A stretch of DNA of 64,000 nucleotides from Alkalibacillus flavidus (GTDB taxonomy: Bacteria; Bacillota; Bacilli; Bacillales; Alkalibacillaceae), in contig NZ_JBEPMX010000010.1 of the NCBI RefSeq assembly GCF_040545925.1, forward strand, positions 33,628 to 97,627, given 5' to 3'. Shown piece by piece: positions 51,515-59,845 of the stretch. The notes below the pieces were generated by a model. The model was not told where the DNA came from. It made no database searches and saw only the letters and a program-made list of their open reading frames with translations. A program made the position numbers and the translations under genes. Positions within the stretch are counted from its first letter, which is position 1, and each line of letters starts with the position of its first letter.

Positions 51515-52534
51515 ATGATTAGAAATCGTATTCTCTTCGTAACCTTAATGGTGGCTGTCGTGTTACTGGCAGCTTGTGGGGAAGAGACAGTAGATGATGT
51601 ATTACAATCATTAGACGATCGAGTAGGTGAGATGACGAGTTTTTCAGCCGAGGCTGAGATGACGATGTCGACAGGGGAGGAGCCCGAGCAGTATCAAGTG
51701 GATGTGTTACACAAAGCGGATGATTTCTTTAAAGTTGTGATGAACAATATGAATGATGAAAAAGGCGATCAAGTGATTTTACGCAATGATGAAGGTGTCT
51801 TTGTTTTAACTCCTTCGATCAACAAGAGCTACAAGTTCCAAAACGATTGGCCAAAACAACATAGTCAACCGTATATGTATACATCGTTAGTAGCTGATGT
51901 ATTAAATGATAGTGATCGAGAGTTTCAAATGACAGATAATTATTATGTGTTTAAAGTGAAAACGAATTACAAAGGTAATCAGCAGTTGCCATATCAAGAA
52001 GTGTATTTCCATAAAGATTCGTATAAACCAGCATTAGTGCGTGTACAGGACCAAAACGGCGATACGATGGTAGAAGTTGAGTTTAGTTCGTTTGAATTTG
52101 ACGTTGATATTGCAGATAGTGAATTTGATACAGACGAGAACCTGTCAGAGGGTGCGGTGAGTGTGCCAACGATGACGGAATTAGAAGAACGTGATATGAC
52201 CGTTTACACACCAAATGTCGTCCCTGAAGGTGCTAGTAAATCAGGTGAAGAAGTGGTTGAGTTCGAAGATGGCGAGCGCGTGATTTTGACGTATGAAGGT
52301 GACAAATCATTCACGCTAGTGCAAGAACAGTTTGAATCCTACCCGACGAGTTTACAAGTACCTGTGAGTGCAACGGGGGATTTAGTCGATTTAGGTTTCA
52401 CTGTCGGACATTTAAACAATCATTCGCTAGAGTGGGAGCTTGATGGTATGCGTTTTGTGTTAGCGAGTGACTCGTTAACAGTGAATGAAATGGTTCAAGT
52501 TGCGCAATCGGTCGACCAACAAGTGATGAAATAA
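51515..52534 (+). CDS. LolA-like / YdcC-type lipoprotein
   Basis: 339 residues with a lipoprotein signal (Cys21 in LLAAC) and a LolA/LppX-like beta fold (TSFSAEAEMTMST and the following strands). The B. subtilis homologue at this position is YdcC, a sporulation-associated outer lipoprotein. GGAGGAG precedes ATG 51515. A terminator follows. Confidence 0.85.
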   Translation: MIRNRILFVTLMVAVVLLAACGEETVDDVLQSLDDRVGEMTSFSAEAEMTMSTGEEPEQYQVDVLHKADDFFKVVMNNMNDEKGDQVILRNDEGVFVLTPSINKSYKFQNDWPKQHSQPYMYTSLVADVLNDSDREFQMTDNYYVFKVKTNYKGNQQLPYQEVYFHKDSYKPALVRVQDQNGDTMVEVEFSSFEFDVDIADSEFDTDENLSEGAVSVPTMTELEERDMTVYTPNVVPEGASKSGEEVVEFEDGERVILTYEGDKSFTLVQEQFESYPTSLQVPVSATGDLVDLGFTVGHLNNHSLEWELDGMRFVLASDSLTVNEMVQVAQSVDQQVMK

Positions 52535-52561
52535 CGTATAAGCTAGTGATAATCAAGATGA

Positions 52562-52591
52562 TTCCCGCTTCATAGGCGGGTTTCTTTTTTT
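52562..52591 (+). terminator. Terminator after ydcC-type gene
   Basis: CCCGC, short loop, GCGGG, TTTCTTTTTTT. The stem is short but the T tract is long. Confidence 0.7.
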
Positions 52592-52683
52592 GAGTGTTCG
52601 TCATTAAACTGACATAAGAAAATGATTTTAGTTGGAGCGACTTCCGTTTGGGATTGAACGAGTTTAAAGCTTTTAGTGGATAA

Positions 52684-52712
52684 TTGACAGGCCTGTGTTT
52701 GCGGTGGATAAT
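52684..52712 (+). promoter_or_regulatory. alr promoter
   Basis: TTGACA, 17 bases, GATAAT, with a start near 52719 and a 32-base leader to the alr ATG. Confidence 0.7.
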
Positions 52713-52750
52713 GACAATAAACGAATGTTCGAGGAAGAGAAGGGATCATC

Positions 52751-53875
52751 ATGACACACACTTTTTACCGTGATACATGGGCGGATATTGATTTAGATGC
52801 CATTCGTCACAATGTTAAACAACTGAAAAATTTGTATCCATCGCCGAAAAACGTCTACGCTGTTGTGAAGGCAAATGCGTACGGTCATGGTGATATCGAA
52901 GTGGCTCAGGCGGCATTAGAAGCAGGTGCTGATAAACTAGCGGTTGCGTTACTCGATGAAGCCATTCGTTTACGCAGTCATTTTCCACATATACCGATTT
53001 TAATTTTAGGACGGATCAGACCAGAACAAGCACCGATTGCGGCAGCACACAATGTCATGATCACACTCTATCAAGCTGAGTGGGTCGAACAAGCTAAGGC
53101 TTATCTGGATGAACCGTTAGATGTTCATCTTAAGATTGATACAGGCATGAACCGTCAAGGTATAAAGTCTGCCGATGAAGCGTATGCTGTATTAACGGCG
53201 ATGCAATCGTCAAACCTACGTTTAAAAGGGGTCTACTCTCATCTAGCAACAGCTGATGAAGATGAACATGTTGTCTTAACCCGGCAGATGACCCGTTTTA
53301 AAACGTATTTACAAGAATTTGACGGCTATATATCAGAGGATGTTGAAGTCCATCTTGGTAATTCAGCTGGGTCCATGCGTTTTCCGAATGAGATGTTTGA
53401 TTCGGTTCGGTTTGGCATTGGCATGTATGGTTTGTATCCTTCTGATCTCGTAGCAGCTGAAACAGGGATTCCGCTTAAGCCGGCATTTTCGTTACAAAGT
53501 CGGTTGATTCATATTAAAAAAATCAGTCCTGGTGAAACGGTTAGCTACGGAGCAACTTATACAGCGGAACAAGAAGAATGGATTGGTACTGTGCCACTTG
53601 GTTATGGTGATGGCTGGATTCGTCAGTTACAAGGGTTTCATGTTTTACTAGAGGGCAAGGAATATCCGATTGTCGGACGAGTGTGTATGGATCAATTTAT
53701 GGTTAAATTAGACCGCTACATGCCAGTTGATACACCTGTTACAATTATAGGTGAACAAGAAGACGCTTTTGTCTCCGTTGATGATGTTGCTCATCATCTC
53801 GATACGATTAACTATGAAATTCCGTGTATGTTAAACGAACGAATTCCACGTGTCTATCATCATAAAAAAGATTAA
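52751..53875 (+). CDS. alr: Alanine racemase
   Basis: 374-residue PLP enzyme of fold type III. Lys40 in YAVVKANAYGHG forms the Schiff base, and the catalytic Tyr lies in VSYGATYTA. It makes D-alanine for peptidoglycan. AGAAGGGA precedes ATG 52751. Its position before the ndoAI/ndoA toxin-antitoxin pair is the same as in B. subtilis. Confidence 0.95.
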   Translation: MTHTFYRDTWADIDLDAIRHNVKQLKNLYPSPKNVYAVVKANAYGHGDIEVAQAALEAGADKLAVALLDEAIRLRSHFPHIPILILGRIRPEQAPIAAAHNVMITLYQAEWVEQAKAYLDEPLDVHLKIDTGMNRQGIKSADEAYAVLTAMQSSNLRLKGVYSHLATADEDEHVVLTRQMTRFKTYLQEFDGYISEDVEVHLGNSAGSMRFPNEMFDSVRFGIGMYGLYPSDLVAAETGIPLKPAFSLQSRLIHIKKISPGETVSYGATYTAEQEEWIGTVPLGYGDGWIRQLQGFHVLLEGKEYPIVGRVCMDQFMVKLDRYMPVDTPVTIIGEQEDAFVSVDDVAHHLDTINYEIPCMLNERIPRVYHHKKD

Positions 53876-53982
53876 ATTCGCGTCAAAACCCTATTTTATT
53901 CGCAATTTCGCTTTACGAACCTTATCGAATGATGTTAAGATGTTTCTAGATTTGTTGTTCGTAAATTGTTGGGGGTGTAAGG

Positions 53983-54264
53983 ATGTCTAATTCTTCAAAA
54001 GAGGTAGTCGTCGAACTGCCGATGTCTTTACTAAATGAGTGTGATGAACTCATTGGAGATGAACAAGATTTCTCTGATCATCAGGAACTCATTTTGCAAG
54101 CTGTGCATAGCTATGTGAAAGAAGAGAAGAAACGTCAAATCACAGAAAAGATGCGCCGTGGTTATGTCGAAATGAAAAACATCAACTTAGATATCGCATC
54201 TGAAGCTTTCCAAGCTGAAGAGGAGGCTGAAACCACTCTTGAGCGCTTAGTGAGTGGGGTGTAA
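53983..54264 (+). CDS. ndoAI: Antitoxin EndoAI (MazE-like)
   Basis: 93-residue ribbon-helix-helix antitoxin of the type II EndoA/EndoAI system. The start VVVELPMSLLNECDELI is the DNA-binding part, and the acidic C-terminus wraps the toxin. It neutralises NdoA and represses the operon. TTGGGGGTGTAAGG precedes ATG 53983. The toxin gene follows after 5 bases. Confidence 0.92.
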   Translation: MSNSSKEVVVELPMSLLNECDELIGDEQDFSDHQELILQAVHSYVKEEKKRQITEKMRRGYVEMKNINLDIASEAFQAEEEAETTLERLVSGV

Positions 54265-54269
54265 TTAAC

Positions 54270-54620
54270 TTGTACGTTAAACGAGGCGATGTCTACTACG
54301 CCGATTTAACACCTGTAGTAGGATCTGAACAAGGCGGCGTTCGCCCGGTTCTCATTATACAAAACAATATAGGCAATCGTTTTAGTCCAACTGTCGTCGT
54401 AGCAGCAATCACAGCACAAATTCAAAAAGCGAAATTACCGACTCATGTCGAAATTGATGCTAAAAAATATGACTTTGAACGTGATTCTGTTATTTTGCTT
54501 GAACAAATTCGCACCATTGATAAACAACGTTTAACGGACCAAATCACAACGTTAGACGAGTTTTTAATGGGACAAGTTGATGACGCCTTGCAAATTAGCC
54601 TTGGACTAATGGATTTATAA
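54270..54620 (+). CDS. ndoA: mRNA interferase EndoA (MazF)
   Basis: 116 residues, the exact length of B. subtilis NdoA, with VKRGDVYYADLTPVVGSEQGG and RPVLIIQNNIGNRFSPT nearly identical to it. It cuts RNA at UACAU sites in B. subtilis. The start is TTG at 54270, as in B. subtilis, with GGGGTG at a suitable distance. Highly conserved; the toxin looks intact. Confidence 0.95.
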   Translation: MYVKRGDVYYADLTPVVGSEQGGVRPVLIIQNNIGNRFSPTVVVAAITAQIQKAKLPTHVEIDAKKYDFERDSVILLEQIRTIDKQRLTDQITTLDEFLMGQVDDALQISLGLMDL

Positions 54621-54635
54621 CGTTCATCATAAGGA

Positions 54636-54667
54636 AGACCGTCTATTTCATAATAGGCGGTTTTTAT
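54636..54667 (+). terminator. Terminator after ndoA
   Basis: ACCGTCTATT paired with AATAGGCGGT, then TTTTTAT. Confidence 0.85.
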
Positions 54668-54707
54668 ATTGAGGTTTAGGCATTTTGTGTCAAATAAGCG
54701 AGAATAC

Positions 54708-54736
54708 TTTATGTTTTAGTAGAATAACGGTACAAT
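54708..54736 (+). promoter_or_regulatory. Sigma-A promoter of the rsb-sigB operon
   Basis: TTTATG, 17 bases, TACAAT, upstream of rsbR. In B. subtilis too the eight-gene operon starts from a sigma-A promoter before rsbR. Confidence 0.6.
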
Positions 54737-54844
54737 ATACACAAATATGAAAAGTGATGAAGTTTTCTGAAAAGTATGGTAAAATTTAATCTTAAATGAT
54801 ACATTGATTTTTTAGATTTCAAATAATGGAGGTTGTAACGAATC

Positions 54845-55714
54845 ATGGATGTCAAACAAGTGGTGCTTAACAATAGTGATTACTTAATCGATCGCTGGAT
54901 TCATCAATTAGACAATAAATCGCTAAAGGATTATACATCGACAATTTCAGACGATATGATCAATCAAATGAATCAAGAGTTTGCAGATTTTGTCATGAAA
55001 AGTCTGCAACAAGAAGACTCTAAAATCGAATCACTCGATCAATTTGCGGAAAAAGTCGTAAATCTTGGTTGGCCTTTCGGATACATAACAGAAGGGTTAC
55101 AAACATTTCGAACAGAGAGTACTAAATTCGTTTTAGATCAGTTAGAAACAAACGATAAAGATGAATTCATCGATGTGATGGAACGTGTGAATAATTGGAT
55201 TGATCCGTTGAAAATTCGATTATTAAATCAGTATTCGACAAATTGGAACAATATTTTGTCGATGCAAAAACTAGCCCTTGAAGAATTATCTGCACCACTT
55301 ATTCCAGTCATGGATGAAATTACGGTGATGCCATTAGTTGGAACGATCGATACAGACCGGGCGAAGTTAATTATGGAGAATTTACTTAATGGTGTCGTTA
55401 AAAATCGAACGGATGTCGTGTTAATTGACATCACAGGGGTGCCTGTTGTCGATACGATGGTTGCTCACCATATTATTCAAGCCGCTGAAGCTGTACGGTT
55501 ACTAGGCGCAACATGCATTCTCGTCGGTATTCGACCTGAAATTGCCCAAACGATTGTAAACCTCGGCATTGATTTAAGCCAATTCCCTACGAAGAGCTCG
55601 CTTAAGAAAGGGTTTGAGACAGCTCTTCAAATGACTGAGCAACACATTGTGTCGAATGAATCAAAGCATGAAGATATTGAAGAAGTCTTAGATTCAATCG
55701 GGAAGGAGTCATAA
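54845..55714 (+). CDS. rsbRA: Stressosome sensor RsbRA
   Basis: 289 residues. The N-terminal half is the non-heme globin-like sensor, and the C-terminal half is a STAS domain. Thr170 (GTIDTDRA) and Thr204 (VVDTMVAHH) correspond to the phosphorylated Thr171 and Thr205 of B. subtilis RsbRA. It forms the stressosome with RsbS and holds RsbT until stress. ATG 54845 follows GGAGGTTG. First gene of the operon. Confidence 0.94.
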   Translation: MDVKQVVLNNSDYLIDRWIHQLDNKSLKDYTSTISDDMINQMNQEFADFVMKSLQQEDSKIESLDQFAEKVVNLGWPFGYITEGLQTFRTESTKFVLDQLETNDKDEFIDVMERVNNWIDPLKIRLLNQYSTNWNNILSMQKLALEELSAPLIPVMDEITVMPLVGTIDTDRAKLIMENLLNGVVKNRTDVVLIDITGVPVVDTMVAHHIIQAAEAVRLLGATCILVGIRPEIAQTIVNLGIDLSQFPTKSSLKKGFETALQMTEQHIVSNESKHEDIEEVLDSIGKES

Positions 55715-55716
55715 TA

Positions 55717-56076
55717 TTGCGCGTACCTATTTTAAAGCTACACAATTACTTATTAGTTTCAATTCAGATTGAATTAGATGATCAAACAGCGATGGAATTT
55801 CAAGAAGATTTACTGAGTAAAATTCATGAAACAGGCGCGACTGGAGTGGTCATTGATTTAACGTCAGTAGAAGTCGTTGACTCGTTTATTGCGAAAGTAT
55901 TTGGTGATGTCGTGTCTATGGCAGACCTTATGGGTGCAAAAGTTGTCTTTACTGGGGTGCAGCCTGCTGTATCTATGACGTTAATTGAGTTAGGCATTTA
56001 CTTAAAGGAGGTACCGACGGCTCTCGATTTAGAGCAAGGTATTATTAAGTTAAGACAAGAATTGGAGGAGAAGTGA
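55717..56076 (+). CDS. rsbS: Stressosome scaffold RsbS
   Basis: 119-residue single STAS domain. Ser56 in VVDSFIAKV corresponds to the RsbT-phosphorylated Ser59 of B. subtilis. The start is TTG at 55717 with GGAAGGAG upstream, 2 bases after rsbR. It is the core of the stressosome that releases RsbT when phosphorylated. Confidence 0.94.
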   Translation: MRVPILKLHNYLLVSIQIELDDQTAMEFQEDLLSKIHETGATGVVIDLTSVEVVDSFIAKVFGDVVSMADLMGAKVVFTGVQPAVSMTLIELGIYLKEVPTALDLEQGIIKLRQELEEK

Positions 56077-56477
56077 TGAAGGAAACTCTATCCTCTGTTG
56101 TCATTAAACAAGAATGGGATATTGTTGGAGCGAGACAAGCTGGTCGACAAGTGTCGCAAGAATTGGGGTTTGGTTCGGTTGACCAAGCACGAATTGCGAC
56201 TGCGATTTCGGAATTAGCGCGTAATATTTACTTGTACACAGATGAAGGTCAAATCACATTTGAAGAAGTGCGCGATATCCCTAAAGTTGGTTTGAAAATT
56301 GTAGCCCAAGATCAAGGTCCAGGTATCAAAGACTTGAGCGCTGTCATGAAAGATGGTTATTCTACTTCTGGTGGTTTAGGAGCTGGATTACCTGGTGTAA
56401 AACGATTGATGGATGATTTTGATTTAGAGTCAAATGAGTCGGGGACAAAGGTGACCGCGATTAAGTGGGCTCGGTAG
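56076..56477 (+). CDS. rsbT: Switch serine/threonine kinase RsbT
   Basis: 133-residue GHKL-fold kinase with the ATP-binding DQGPGI and LGAGLPGVKRL segments. It phosphorylates RsbS and RsbR, then leaves to activate the phosphatase RsbU. ATG 56076 shares a base with the rsbS stop and has GGAGGA six bases upstream. Confidence 0.95.
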   Translation: MKETLSSVVIKQEWDIVGARQAGRQVSQELGFGSVDQARIATAISELARNIYLYTDEGQITFEEVRDIPKVGLKIVAQDQGPGIKDLSAVMKDGYSTSGGLGAGLPGVKRLMDDFDLESNESGTKVTAIKWAR

Positions 56478-56489
56478 GAGGGGTATGCA

Positions 56490-57500
56490 TTGAGCTCGAT
56501 CGAATCAGATATGCAGAATTATAAAGAGTTATTGTCGCAATATTTATCAACTCGTGATGAAGCTATTTTGTATCAGGCAGAACAATTTAGTAAGCAATCG
56601 ATTCAACAAAATATTTCACCCGACGAAATTGTTAACGTCCATTACGAAGCGTTAGAAGAAGTCGTTCCAGATATGGATGAGCGTGTGCGAGATTCCTTCC
56701 AATTCCTAATCGAGACGATGATTTCTTACGGGTTAGCTTATCAAGAACATCAAGTGTTGCGTGAAAAACAAATTGAATTGCGTTCAGAAATTGGTGTTGC
56801 TGCTAATATGCAAGAAACATTGTTAAAAACGACGATTCCGACACATAATAGTCTAGACATCGGGGTTAAATCAGTCCCTGCTAAAGAAATGAACGGCGAT
56901 TATCATCATTTTATTACAGATGAAGATGGGAATATCGGTGTCGCGATAGCTGATGTAATCGGAAAAGGTGTGCCAGCTGCGTTTTGTATGTCGATGATTA
57001 AATTTGCGATGGAAAGTTTTTTAGACAATGATATTAATCCGCAGCGCGTGTTAGATTCACTTAACCGAGTCGTCGGTCGTAACGTGGAAGAAGGCATGTT
57101 TGTCACGATGTTTTACGGTTATTATGATACGACGTCACATCAGTTTTATTATGCATCAGCTGGTCATGAACCGTGCTACATATTAAGACATGATAGTGGT
57201 GAATTTGAAGAAATCGATGCAAAGGGATTACTTCTTGGTGTCGAGAATTTAGTGTCTTATGAAGAACGGCAAGTCGACATACACCCAGGTGATTTAATTA
57301 TTTTATTAACTGACGGTGTGACAGAGTGTCGCGTGAACGATCGTTTCATAGAGCAAGATGAAGTGTTAGATATTATTAATCAATACGCTCATTTAGACGC
57401 ACAAGAAGTCGTCGAAGGTGTATTTAAATATTTTGAACGCCTACAAGATTTCCAATTAAGAGATGATTTCACGTTACTTGTGATGAAACGAAATGATTAA
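56490..57500 (+). CDS. rsbU: Environmental-branch phosphatase RsbU
   Basis: 336 residues. The N-terminal domain (about 1-85) binds RsbT, and the C-terminal PP2C/SpoIIE phosphatase has MNGDYHH and VAIADVIGKGVPA with the metal-binding Asp residues. It dephosphorylates RsbV-P. The start is TTG at 56490 after AGGAGGGG. The energy-branch phosphatase RsbP is not in the window. Confidence 0.94.
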   Translation: MSSIESDMQNYKELLSQYLSTRDEAILYQAEQFSKQSIQQNISPDEIVNVHYEALEEVVPDMDERVRDSFQFLIETMISYGLAYQEHQVLREKQIELRSEIGVAANMQETLLKTTIPTHNSLDIGVKSVPAKEMNGDYHHFITDEDGNIGVAIADVIGKGVPAAFCMSMIKFAMESFLDNDINPQRVLDSLNRVVGRNVEEGMFVTMFYGYYDTTSHQFYYASAGHEPCYILRHDSGEFEEIDAKGLLLGVENLVSYEERQVDIHPGDLIILLTDGVTECRVNDRFIEQDEVLDIINQYAHLDAQEVVEGVFKYFERLQDFQLRDDFTLLVMKRND

Positions 57501-57504
57501 TGAT

Positions 57505-57529
57505 GTTTCAAAATGAATAAATCGGGAAA
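57505..57529 (+). promoter_or_regulatory. Sigma-B autoregulatory promoter before rsbV
   Basis: GTTTCA, 13 bases, GGGAAA, matching the GTTT...GGGWAW sigma-B pattern in the same position as the autoregulatory promoter of B. subtilis rsbV-rsbW-sigB-rsbX. The predicted start is near 57536. Confidence 0.7.
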
Positions 57530-57563
57530 ATAAATTAAGGATATAACGAATGGGGGATCTACA

Positions 57564-57893
57564 ATGAATTTACATATCGATGATCATCTAGAACAAGAGT
57601 TAGGTGTATTAAAACTATCTGGTGAAATCGATGCATACACTGCTCCACAACTGAAAGACAAGCTACTCAATCTCGTAGAAGAAAAACCAAAAGTCGAAGT
57701 CGATCTACTTAAAGTCAGTTACATGGACAGTACAGGATTAGGTGTTTTTATTAGTGCCCTAAAATTATCCAAAGAAAAAGATCACGAATTTAAACTAATT
57801 AATTTGCAAGAAAATGTTTATCGCTTGTTTAATATTACAGGGTTAAATGAAGTGATCACGATTGAAAATACAATTGAGGGTGAAATGTCATGA
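57564..57893 (+). CDS. rsbV: Anti-anti-sigma factor RsbV
   Basis: 109-residue STAS protein. Ser56 in YMDSTGLGVF is the site phosphorylated by RsbW, at the same number as in B. subtilis. Unphosphorylated RsbV binds RsbW and frees sigma-B. GGGGGA precedes ATG 57564; it overlaps rsbW by 4 bases. Confidence 0.95.
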   Translation: MNLHIDDHLEQELGVLKLSGEIDAYTAPQLKDKLLNLVEEKPKVEVDLLKVSYMDSTGLGVFISALKLSKEKDHEFKLINLQENVYRLFNITGLNEVITIENTIEGEMS

Positions 57894-58369
57894 AGGAAGC
57901 ATTTGATTTTGTCGAAATGAAATTACCTGCGAAGTCCGAGTTTGTTGGTGTGTTAAGACTGACGATTTCCGGTCTTGCCAATCGCATGGGCTTTTCTTAT
58001 GAAGAAATTGAAGATTTAAAAGTTGCGACGTCAGAAGCGATTACTAATGCGGTTAATCACGCGTATTATGACGAAGATTCAGGTGAGGTTACAATTGGAT
58101 TTGGTTTGTACGAAGACCGTTTAGAAGTGATGGTCGCTGATCGTGGTGGTAGTTTTGACCTTAAAGAAGTACGCGAGCAAATTGGACCTTATGATGATGG
58201 CGAATCTGTCGAAGAAATGCGCGAGGGAGGTTTCGGTCTTTTCTTAATTGATGCCCTAATGGACAAAGTCGAAATTAACAATAATCATGGTGTTATTGTC
58301 ATCATGACCAAGTTTTTGTATGAAAATGAGGTGGGGCAAAGTGACGACCAAATCTCAACAACACAATAG
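57890..58369 (+). CDS. rsbW: Anti-sigma-B factor and kinase RsbW
   Basis: 159-residue GHKL serine kinase (SEAITNAVNHAY N-box, VADRGGSFD, GGFGLFLIDALMD). It binds and inhibits sigma-B and phosphorylates RsbV. ATG 57890 overlaps the rsbV stop, and the gene runs 29 bases past the sigB start, so expression is tightly coupled. Confidence 0.95.
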   Translation: MKEAFDFVEMKLPAKSEFVGVLRLTISGLANRMGFSYEEIEDLKVATSEAITNAVNHAYYDEDSGEVTIGFGLYEDRLEVMVADRGGSFDLKEVREQIGPYDDGESVEEMREGGFGLFLIDALMDKVEINNNHGVIVIMTKFLYENEVGQSDDQISTTQ

Positions 58370-59129
58370 TGAAGAAGATATTTATGCACTTATTACCTAT
58401 TTACACGACAATCCAGACGACGAACGAGTACAAGAACGCATTATCTATCAATACGAAAACTTGGTCCATTCTTTAGCTAAGAAGTATTCTAAAAATAGTG
58501 AGATTCATGAAGACTTAGTTCAAGTTGGGATGCTTGGTTTAATGGCTGCCATTAGACGTTATGATGGTTCTTATGGTAAGTCGTTTGAATCGTTTGCTGT
58601 TCCAACTATTATAGGTGAGATTAAGCGTTTTATTCGTGATAAAACGTGGAGTGTTCATGTCCCGAGACGCATTAAAGAATTAGGTCCGAAAATCAAATCA
58701 GCGGTCGAAGAGTTGACGACAGATCACCAAGAGTCGCCGTCAGTTAAAGAGATTGCTGATTATTTAGATGCAAGCGAAGAAGAAGTGCTTGAAACGATGG
58801 AAATGAGCAAAAGCTATAACGCTCTATCAACAGACCGACAAATTGAAGCCGATGCAGATGGTAGTACGGTGACGATTTTAGACCTTGTCGGGCAGCAAGA
58901 AGAAGGTTATGAGCAAATTGATCATAAAATGTTAATTGAAAAAATTATGCCATTACTAAATGATCGAGAACAAGAAATTTTACAGTGCACTTATTTTGAA
59001 AATTTAAGTCAAAAAGAAACAGGTGAACGATTAGGGTTATCGCAAATGCATGTATCCCGCTTACAACGTCGTGCTTTACGAAAATTAAGAGAGTCAATGA
59101 GTGAAGAGGATTTGGAGGTTTTATTTTGA
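58341..59129 (+). CDS. sigB: General stress sigma factor SigB
   Basis: 262 residues, the length of B. subtilis SigB. Regions 2 to 4 are complete: FESFAVPTIIGEIKRFIRDK, TWSVHVPRRIKELGPKIK and the region 4 QKETGERLGLSQMHVSRLQ. The start is GTG at 58341 with GAGGTGGGG just upstream, inside rsbW. It directs the general stress regulon; likely targets in this window are rsbV and the phasin-ubiB operon. Confidence 0.95.
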   Translation: MTTKSQQHNSEEDIYALITYLHDNPDDERVQERIIYQYENLVHSLAKKYSKNSEIHEDLVQVGMLGLMAAIRRYDGSYGKSFESFAVPTIIGEIKRFIRDKTWSVHVPRRIKELGPKIKSAVEELTTDHQESPSVKEIADYLDASEEEVLETMEMSKSYNALSTDRQIEADADGSTVTILDLVGQQEEGYEQIDHKMLIEKIMPLLNDREQEILQCTYFENLSQKETGERLGLSQMHVSRLQRRALRKLRESMSEEDLEVLF

Positions 59130-59731
59130 TTGAAAAGCAAGCTCGTATGGAGGTTGCGACATTTCAAAAACCGAAAAAAGGCAATTATCACTCAGGTGAC
59201 TCTTATTTTTATATCGAAACAGAGCGAGGCTTTATTTGTGCTTTAGCAGACGGTTTAGGAAGTGGTGAAGTGGCGAAAGAATCAGCTGATGTTGTCATTG
59301 AAGTCATTAAACATCATTATAATGAACCGTTAGAATCAATCGTTTATAAAGCAAATCAAGCATTGTTCGGCCAAGAATTACGCGGTTGTGTGCTAGGTTT
59401 GCTTTATGTTGATTATGAGAATGAGACGTTTTCATATACATTGATGGGTAATATTAGCGTTATTATGGTGGATCCGAGAGGGAAGAAACAACGCAATATC
59501 CCGGTGCCTGGTTATTTATCTGGTATTAAAACGAATGTGACCGTTCATACGAAGTCGCTTGAACCAGGTGCATTATTTTTTATGTTTTCCGATGGTGTGA
59601 AAGAACGTCAATTAACCAAGGAATTTTACAACCAAAACACGATGGATTTAACCGTTGAATGGTTTACGATGCGGCAAGACGAATATATGGATGATGACAC
59701 GACATTAATCGCAATGAAGTATAAAGGGTAA
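59126..59731 (+). CDS. rsbX: Feedback phosphatase RsbX
   Basis: 201-residue PP2C-like phosphatase (CALADGLGSGEVAKESA, FMFSDGVKER). It dephosphorylates RsbS and RsbR to reset the stressosome. The start is TTG at 59126, overlapping the sigB stop, with TTGGAGG upstream. Last gene of the operon, followed by a terminator. Confidence 0.93.
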   Translation: MIEKQARMEVATFQKPKKGNYHSGDSYFYIETERGFICALADGLGSGEVAKESADVVIEVIKHHYNEPLESIVYKANQALFGQELRGCVLGLLYVDYENETFSYTLMGNISVIMVDPRGKKQRNIPVPGYLSGIKTNVTVHTKSLEPGALFFMFSDGVKERQLTKEFYNQNTMDLTVEWFTMRQDEYMDDDTTLIAMKYKG

Positions 59732-59737
59732 TCTATG

Positions 59738-59769
59738 AAAGAGGTGGCGAGAGAGCCATCTCTTTTTTA
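59738..59769 (+). terminator. Terminator of the sigB operon
   Basis: AAAGAGGTGGC paired with GCCATCTCTTT, then T residues. Confidence 0.85.
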
Positions 59770-59845
59770 GTTTGAAGGCCCGTATGTGCATTGGGTGATT
59801 TTTTGTTATACTTTAAAAGGATTATGATTTTAGGGAGGAAATAGT